Of a stretch of 64,000 nucleotides of DNA, positions 58,671-64,000 are shown in pieces; position 1 is the first letter of the stretch, and every line of letters starts with the position of its first letter. The position numbers and the translations under genes were made by a program. Below the pieces are notes generated by a model that worked only from the letters and a program-made list of their open reading frames with translations, was not told where the DNA came from and ran no database searches. The stretch is from Gottfriedia sp002574545 (GTDB taxonomy: Bacteria > Bacillota > Bacilli > Bacillales > Bacillaceae_G): assembly GCA_052180195.1 (NCBI GenBank), contig CP197469.1; one strand, given 5' to 3'.

Positions 58671-59936
58671 TTAATTATTTACTTTAATTGCTTTATGTCC
58701 TATATCGTGGCGATAGAATAAGCCAGTTGATTGAATCGTATCAATTTGCTTATAAACATTTTCGCAAGCTGCATTAATTGAGCTTCCTTTATGTGCAATA
58801 ATTAAAACTCTTCCACCATTTGTAACATATTCATTATTTTCAAGTTTTGTACCTGCGTGGAAAACCATTGTTTCTTCACTTACATTATTTAATCCAGTGA
58901 TTACTGCGCCTTTTTCAGGAACTTCAGGATATCCATTTGCAGCAAGCACAACTCCAACTACAGCTTCTTCTGACCACTCTAATTGGATTTCTTCTTCATT
59001 TAATATCCCTAATAAGACTTCAGCTAAATCACTTTCTAAACGTGGTAATACAACTTCAGTTTCTGGATCCCCAAATCTTGCATTAAACTCGATTACTTTA
59101 GGTCCTTGGCTTGTTAACATTAAACCTGCATATAGGATTCCAGTAAAATGTCTTCCTTCAGAAATCATTGCTTCTGCGACTGGGATAACTATTTCTTTTA
59201 AAGATTGTTCTACAACTGACTCTGAAATTTGTGGTACTGGAGAATATGCACCCATACCACCCGTATTAGGTCCTTTGTCTCCATCATAAGCACGTTTATG
59301 GTCTTGAGCGATTACCATCGGATAAACCTTATTCCCGTTAACAAATGACATTAGCGAGAATTCTTCGCCCTCTAAATATTCTTCGATTACTACAGATGCA
59401 CTTGCATCGCCGTACTTTTCATCTAGTAGCATGTCATGAAGACTTATGATTGCTTCTTCAACTGTCATCGCTACAACTACACCTTTACCAGCTGCTAATC
59501 CATCAGCTTTAATTACAATTGGTGCACCAACTTTTTCAACATATGCTTTTGCATCCTCAAATTGAGTAAATGTTTCATATGCTGCAGTAGGTATAGCGTA
59601 TTTTTTCATTAAATCCTTTGTAAAGCTTTTACTTCCTTCAATAATTGCCGCTTCCTTAGTTGGACCAAAAATCTTTAAATTAGCAGCGCGAAAATCATTT
59701 ACAATTCCGTTCATTAAAGGAACTTCAGGACCAACGATTGTTAAATCAATTTCTTCCTTCTTTGCAAATGCAATAAGTGCTTCATGGTCACTTTCATCAA
59801 TATTGACAAGTGTTGCAACATCAATCATCCCATCGTTTCCTGGAGCAACAAATACATCTGTTACATTCTCCGATTGATTTACCTTCCAAGCAATTGTATG
59901 CTCACGGCCTCCGCGACCAATGACTAATACTTTCAT
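58671..59936 (-). CDS. purD: Phosphoribosylamine-glycine ligase
   Basis: 421 residues, ATP-grasp enzyme for the second step of IMP synthesis. VIGRGGREHTIAWK at the start, IKADGLAAGKGVVVA (about 145-160), PNTGGMGAYSPVP and VIEFNARFGDPETEVVLPRL (metal site) are all family blocks. AAGGAGAT precedes the ATG. Last gene of the operon, 19 bases after purH, as in B. subtilis. Confidence 0.98.
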   Translation of the reverse strand: MKVLVIGRGGREHTIAWKVNQSENVTDVFVAPGNDGMIDVATLVNIDESDHEALIAFAKKEEIDLTIVGPEVPLMNGIVNDFRAANLKIFGPTKEAAIIEGSKSFTKDLMKKYAIPTAAYETFTQFEDAKAYVEKVGAPIVIKADGLAAGKGVVVAMTVEEAIISLHDMLLDEKYGDASASVVIEEYLEGEEFSLMSFVNGNKVYPMVIAQDHKRAYDGDKGPNTGGMGAYSPVPQISESVVEQSLKEIVIPVAEAMISEGRHFTGILYAGLMLTSQGPKVIEFNARFGDPETEVVLPRLESDLAEVLLGILNEEEIQLEWSEEAVVGVVLAANGYPEVPEKGAVITGLNNVSEETMVFHAGTKLENNEYVTNGGRVLIIAHKGSSINAACENVYKQIDTIQSTGLFYRHDIGHKAIKVNN

Positions 59937-59955
59937 CTTGTCATCTCCTTATTTC

Positions 59956-61491
59956 TTAATGTTTAAAGTGACGAACCCCTGTAAAGACCATTGCAATGCC
60001 ATATTCATCAGCTTTTTTAATTGAATCTTCATCTTTGATTGATCCGCCTGGTTGAATAATTGCAGTAATACCAGCTTTAGCCGCTGCTTCTACTGTGTCA
60101 TTCATAGGGAAAAATGCATCTGAAGCTAATGCTGAGCCAATTGATTTTTCGCCAGCTTGTTCAATTGCAATTTTTGCAGCTCCAACGCGATTCATTTGAC
60201 CTGCGCCAACACCGATTGTCATATGATCTTTTGCTAAAACAATTGCATTTGATTTAACATGCTTTACAACTTTCCAGCCTAATTTTAAGTTCTCCCACTC
60301 TTCTTCAGTTGGTTGACGTTTTGTAGGAACTGTAATTTGAGCATCATCTAATCCAAACGTATCCATATCTTGACGTAATAAGCCACCATGAACTGTCGTT
60401 AATTTAGGTGCAAACGTAGGTTTAGTTTCTAAGTCTACTGTTAATAAACGTAAGTTCTTTTTACTAGTTAAGATTTCTAAAGCCTCTTCACTGAATGAAG
60501 GAGCGATAATAATTTCTAAGAATAATTCGTGCATTTTCTTAGCTGTTGCAGCATCAACTTCACGGTTTGTCGCAATAATTCCTCCAAAAATTGAAACTGG
60601 ATCAGCAGTATAAGCACGATCATAAGCTTCTTCAATTGTCGTTCCTTCTCCTACTCCACAAGGATTCATATGTTTTACAGCGACAACAGCCGGATTTGAG
60701 AATTCGCGTACAATATTTAAGGCTTCATTAGCGTCATTAATATTATTATAAGAAAGCTCTTTACCATGTAATTGCTCCGCATAAGCAATAGAAGAAACTG
60801 TTGGCATTGGAGCACGATAGAATGTTGCTTTTTGGTGTGGATTTTCACCATATCGTAAAGATTGTTTTAATTCGTAAGTAACAGTATAGCTTTCAGGATT
60901 TTCTTCTCCTACTTGCTCTGTTAAATAATTAGAAATTAGTGAATCATAAGCTGCAGTGTGACGGAAAACTTTAGCAGCTAATCGACGGTTCGTTTCAATC
61001 GAAACTGTATTATTTTCAGCTAACTCAGCTAAAATTACTTCATAATCTGTCGGGTCAACTACTACCGATACAAACTCATGGTTTTTAGCTGCTGAACGAA
61101 GCATTGTAGGTCCACCGATATCGATATTTTCAATTGCATCTTCAAATGTAACATCAGGCTTCATGATTGTTTCTTTAAACGGATATAAATTTACACAAAC
61201 TAAATCGATTGGCTGAATACCTAACTCGTTCATTTGACGCATATGTTCTTCATTTGAACGAACTCCTAGTAAACCTCCGTGAATTGAAGGGTGTAATGTT
61301 TTTACACGACCGTCCATAATTTCTGGAAAGTTAGTTACTTCTGAAATACCAATTACATTTAATCCAGCATCTTTTAATAAATTAAAAGTTCCACCTGTTG
61401 AAATAACTTCAAAATCATGTTTAATTAATCCACTTACGAATTCAATAATTCCTTGTTTATCTGAAACACTAACTAAAGCTCGTTTTTTCAC
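59956..61491 (-). CDS. purH: Bifunctional AICAR transformylase/IMP cyclohydrolase
   Basis: 511 residues from GTG at 61491 (B. subtilis 512); the frame to 61506 would include the ribosome site GGGGGAA. The cyclohydrolase domain (about 1-190) begins KKRALVSVSDKQGIIEF with STGGT and GRVKTLHP. The transformylase domain carries YGENPHQKATFYR, the active-site KHMNPCGVG (Lys-His) and SDAFFPMNDTVEAAAKAG. Catalyses the last two steps to IMP. It follows purN by about 46 bases. Confidence 0.97.
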   Translation of the reverse strand: MKKRALVSVSDKQGIIEFVSGLIKHDFEVISTGGTFNLLKDAGLNVIGISEVTNFPEIMDGRVKTLHPSIHGGLLGVRSNEEHMRQMNELGIQPIDLVCVNLYPFKETIMKPDVTFEDAIENIDIGGPTMLRSAAKNHEFVSVVVDPTDYEVILAELAENNTVSIETNRRLAAKVFRHTAAYDSLISNYLTEQVGEENPESYTVTYELKQSLRYGENPHQKATFYRAPMPTVSSIAYAEQLHGKELSYNNINDANEALNIVREFSNPAVVAVKHMNPCGVGEGTTIEEAYDRAYTADPVSIFGGIIATNREVDAATAKKMHELFLEIIIAPSFSEEALEILTSKKNLRLLTVDLETKPTFAPKLTTVHGGLLRQDMDTFGLDDAQITVPTKRQPTEEEWENLKLGWKVVKHVKSNAIVLAKDHMTIGVGAGQMNRVGAAKIAIEQAGEKSIGSALASDAFFPMNDTVEAAAKAGITAIIQPGGSIKDEDSIKKADEYGIAMVFTGVRHFKH

Positions 61492-61537
61492 GATCCATTC
61501 CCCCAACTAATCGATTTCATGCTATTCTCTAATCTAG

Positions 61538-62101
61538 TTAACTAAACAATTTTTTTAGTGTTTGCACATATAAAACATGCTCGACACTATGAACCTTCTT
61601 CTCAAGAGACTCCTTAGAATCTCCCTTTTCAATCAGAATTTCTTCTTGTGCAATAATTGGACCAGTATCCATACCTTCATCGACATAATGAACCGTTACA
61701 CCAGTCGATTCGACACCAGCTAGGAGAGCTTGACCAATTGCGTCTTTTCCAGGAAATAATGGTAGAAATGAAGGATGAATATTTACAATTTTCCCAGGAA
61801 ATGAGTCTAAAATTGTCGGACCAATTAATCTCATATAGCCAGCTAAAACGATAAATTCGACATTTAACTCTTTGAGATGAGCAATAATTTCACCTTCATA
61901 CTGCTCTTTTGATTCATAGTTTTTCGCTGAAAATATAAATGATGGAATATTTGCTTGCTTTGCTCGTTCGATACAAAATGCATTTGGACGATCACAAACA
62001 AGTAGTTTCACTTCAGCATTCACTTCTCCGTTTAGAGTTGCATCAAGAATGGCTTGAAAGTTACTGCCATTACCTGAAGCAAATACGGCAATCTTCTTCA
62101 T
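61538..62101 (-). CDS. purN: Phosphoribosylglycinamide formyltransferase
   Basis: 187 residues. Formyl-THF-dependent GAR transformylase. KKIAVFASGNGSNFQAILD at the N-terminus binds phosphate. Catalytic residues: Asn and His in GKIVNIHPSFLPLFPG and Asp in VHYVDEGMDTGPIIAQE. The start overlaps the purM stop (TAATG), giving coupled translation. Standard length. Confidence 0.97.
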   Translation of the reverse strand: MKKIAVFASGNGSNFQAILDATLNGEVNAEVKLLVCDRPNAFCIERAKQANIPSFIFSAKNYESKEQYEGEIIAHLKELNVEFIVLAGYMRLIGPTILDSFPGKIVNIHPSFLPLFPGKDAIGQALLAGVESTGVTVHYVDEGMDTGPIIAQEEILIEKGDSKESLEKKVHSVEHVLYVQTLKKLFS

Positions 62102-63138
62102 TACAGAGAACCTCCACCAAAGGTTACACCTTCACCTGCTTTTGTTCTTCCGATAATAAATACTTTTTCACCGTCTTCTTCTAATAGTTTAATCGTGTCA
62201 TGTAAGTTCTCTTCACTAACAGCAAGAACCATACCAATTCCCATATTAAAAATATTAAACATTTCTTCGCGCTTCAATTCACCAATCTCTTCTAATAAAT
62301 CAAAGATTGGTTGGATTGGCCATGAACCGTAATCAATTTCTGCACCAATTCCTTCTGGTAGCATTCTAGGAATATTTTCAATAAACCCACCACCAGTAAT
62401 ATGTGCCATACCTTTTACTTCAAACTTTTTAAGGACATTTAAGATTGGTTTTACATAAATTTTAGTTGGACGAAGTAGTTCTTCGCCTAAAGTATGACCT
62501 AATTTCTCAATGTGTTGATCAAGCGTTAAGCCACCTTTTTCTAATAAAACCTTACGAACTAGAGAATAACCATTACTATGGATCCCATTTGATGAAATTC
62601 CTAGTAAGATATCTCCTTCTTTAATGCTTTGTCCTGTTACAAGCTTCGGTTTGTCAACAATCCCTACTGCAAAACCAGCAATATCATATTCATCCTCTGG
62701 ATACATACCAGGCATTTCTGCAGTTTCTCCACCAACTAATGAGCAGCCTGCTTGAACGCAACCATCAGATACACCTTTTACAATTTGTTCAATTCGTTCA
62801 GGTACAGCCTTGCCAACTGCTAAGTAATCTAGGAAAAATAAAGGCTCCGCACCTTGAACCACAATATCATTCACACACATCGCGACTGCATCAATGCCAA
62901 TCGTATCGTGACGGTCCATTTGGAAAGCTAATTTTAATTTTGTTCCTACTCCATCTGTACCTGATACAAGAACTGGTTCTTTATAGTTGAATTTGGAAAG
63001 ATCAAACATTCCTCCAAATCCGCCTAATCCACCAAGAACTTCTTGACGCATTGTTTTTTGAACGTGTTTTTTCATTCTGTTCACTGCTTCATAGCCAGCT
63101 TCGATATCTACTCCAGCTTGTTTATATGCATTCGCCAT
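62101..63138 (-). CDS. purM: Phosphoribosylformylglycinamidine cyclo-ligase
   Basis: 345 residues from ATG at 63138, which has AAAGGGG upstream; the open frame to 63177 lies in the leader. AIR synthetase: YKQAGVDIEAGYEAV start, VSGTDGVGTKLKLAF, DAVAMCVNDIVVQGAEPLFFLDYLA, LVGGETAEMPGMY and HITGGGFIENIPRML. It closes the imidazole ring using ATP. A strong hairpin (63185-63208) separates it from purF. Confidence 0.97.
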   Translation of the reverse strand: MANAYKQAGVDIEAGYEAVNRMKKHVQKTMRQEVLGGLGGFGGMFDLSKFNYKEPVLVSGTDGVGTKLKLAFQMDRHDTIGIDAVAMCVNDIVVQGAEPLFFLDYLAVGKAVPERIEQIVKGVSDGCVQAGCSLVGGETAEMPGMYPEDEYDIAGFAVGIVDKPKLVTGQSIKEGDILLGISSNGIHSNGYSLVRKVLLEKGGLTLDQHIEKLGHTLGEELLRPTKIYVKPILNVLKKFEVKGMAHITGGGFIENIPRMLPEGIGAEIDYGSWPIQPIFDLLEEIGELKREEMFNIFNMGIGMVLAVSEENLHDTIKLLEEDGEKVFIIGRTKAGEGVTFGGGSL

Positions 63139-63184
63139 GTGATGATTTCCCCTTTCAGTCCTTATGAATAGATTCAATTGAAAA

Positions 63185-63208
63185 GAGGCGGCGACTGCTC
63201 ACCGCCTC
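63185..63208 (-). terminator. Strong hairpin between purF and purM
   Basis: Perfect GC-rich 7-bp stem GAGGCGG / CCGCCTC with a ten-base loop, followed by TTTTC on the minus strand, 7 bases after the purF stop. It looks like an intercistronic attenuator/terminator within the operon, or a 3' stabiliser of upstream mRNA. Confidence 0.65.
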
Positions 63209-63215
63209 GATTTTT

Positions 63216-64000
63216 TTAATTATGAGAATGTACTAATTCATTTTCATCATAGATTACTGTTGGATACTTCCCTGTAAAGCATGCAGTACATTGACCTCTA
63301 TTTGGTCCCTCATGATTTCTACCAATAGCATTTAGTAATCCTTCTAGACTAATAAATTCTAATGAATCTGCACCAATTTCTTCGCAAATTTCTTCTATTG
63401 TATTAGTTGCTGCAATTAACTCTTCTCTTGTAGAAGTGTCAATACCGTAATAGCATGGATTTTTCAATGGTGGTGCACCAATACGAACATGAACTTCACT
63501 TGCACCTGCATCACGTAACATTTGTACGATTCGGCGGCTTGTAGTTCCACGAACGATTGAATCATCTACCATTACTACACGTTTCCCCTCAACGATCGAA
63601 CGTACTGGAGAAAGTTTCATTTTAACCCCTTGCTCTCTAAGTTCTTGAGAAGGTTGAATAAATGTACGACCAACATAGCGATTTTTAATCAATCCAAGTT
63701 CATATGGAATACCAGATTCTTCTGCGTAACCAACTGCTGCTGAAATACTTGAATCAGGAACACCAATTACTACATCTGCCTCAACAGGAGCTTCTTTAGC
63801 TAATACACGCCCCATATTTTTACGTGCAGCATGAACATTGATATTGTCAATATTGCTATCAGGACGAGAGAAATAAATATATTCCATACTACAAATTGTG
63901 TGATTAACTGAAGAAGTAAACTGATCAGTTTCCACTCCTTTGTCTGAAATAATCAGTAATTCTCCCGGATTAATATCTCGGATATATTTTGCTCCGACTA
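63216..64000 (-). CDS. purF: Amidophosphoribosyltransferase, C-terminal part cut by window edge
   Basis: About 260 residues of the C-terminal portion; the reading frame runs without a stop to base 64000, so the glutaminase N-terminus is outside. An internal GTG at 63935 is not the start: upstream codons read KYIRDINPGELLIISDKG, as in complete PurF. Seen are the SICSMEYIYFSRPDS-type block (ICSMEYIYFSRPDS), the PRPP-binding loop RVVMVDDSIVRGTTSRR, and the C-terminal GQCTACFTGKYPT with Cys that in Bacillus binds the [4Fe-4S] cluster. Catalyses the first committed step of purine synthesis. Followed by purM. Confidence 0.96.
   Translation of the reverse strand, partial: VGAKYIRDINPGELLIISDKGVETDQFTSSVNHTICSMEYIYFSRPDSNIDNINVHAARKNMGRVLAKEAPVEADVVIGVPDSSISAAVGYAEESGIPYELGLIKNRYVGRTFIQPSQELREQGVKMKLSPVRSIVEGKRVVMVDDSIVRGTTSRRIVQMLRDAGASEVHVRIGAPPLKNPCYYGIDTSTREELIAATNTIEEICEEIGADSLEFISLEGLLNAIGRNHEGPNRGQCTACFTGKYPTVIYDENELVHSHN

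Overview
The window is a stretch of chromosome from a low-GC, spore-forming Bacillaceae (Bacillus-like; the genus cannot be fixed from sequence alone). The evidence is AT-rich DNA, AGGAGG-type ribosome binding sites with frequent TTG/GTG starts, near-consensus sigma-A promoters, and the Bacillus core order purF-M-N-H-D / pcrB-pcrA-ligA-camS / pruA / gatC-gatA-gatB / dgkB / rlmCD in the right third. No tRNA, rRNA, CRISPR array, insertion sequence or prophage was found.

1-5.3 kb: the 3' part of a CoA-transferase/aminotransferase operon (YodS/YodT-like, mother-cell lysine catabolism type), a spore-surface-like jelly-roll protein, a decayed Nudix gene, a repressor cassette (membrane protein, XRE repressor, small membrane protein) with a periodic operator array, and three tiny membrane genes.

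5.3-18.05 kb: an aromatic-compound catabolic island. A long minus-strand cluster runs cupin, two-domain extradiol dioxygenase, divergent SDR, TPP enzyme, aldehyde dehydrogenase, aspartate-dehydrogenase-like enzyme, Rieske oxygenase alpha and beta, and cis-dihydrodiol dehydrogenase. An alpha/beta-hydrolase and an IclR regulator form a second minus-strand unit, and an MFS transporter lies divergently. All three promoters carry the same 17-bp palindrome just downstream of near-perfect sigma-A boxes, so the island looks like one IclR regulon. Ring dihydroxylation, dehydrogenation, meta cleavage and C-C hydrolysis can be assigned. The oxygenase electron-transfer proteins and the lower pathway are not here.

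18.2-26.2 kb: an orphan HlyD-type adaptor, an APC amino-acid permease, and a 1482-residue secreted subtilisin with ten near-identical cell-wall-binding repeats.

26.7-41.3 kb: carbohydrate region. A Lac-family PTS (IIC, IIB, IIA) with a GH4 6-phospho-glycosidase and an RDD membrane protein is preceded by a 1208-residue secreted protein with a cre-like site at its promoter and by a LicR-type PRD activator. A separate operon encodes a BadF-type sugar kinase, a MupG-like (DUF871) glycosidase, a nucleotidyltransferase with left-handed beta-helix, and a SIS-domain protein. It resembles an amino-sugar/peptidoglycan salvage route but lacks MurQ, MurP and MurR.

41.6-64 kb: housekeeping genes: dihydrouridine synthase, RlmCD-type rRNA methyltransferase, DgkB, a truncated formate/nitrite-type channel gene, GatCAB, dCMP deaminase, P5C dehydrogenase, CamS, LigA, PcrA, PcrB, a small DUF2892-like protein, and the distal purine operon purF(partial)-M-N-H-D. 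A strong hairpin separates purF from purM.
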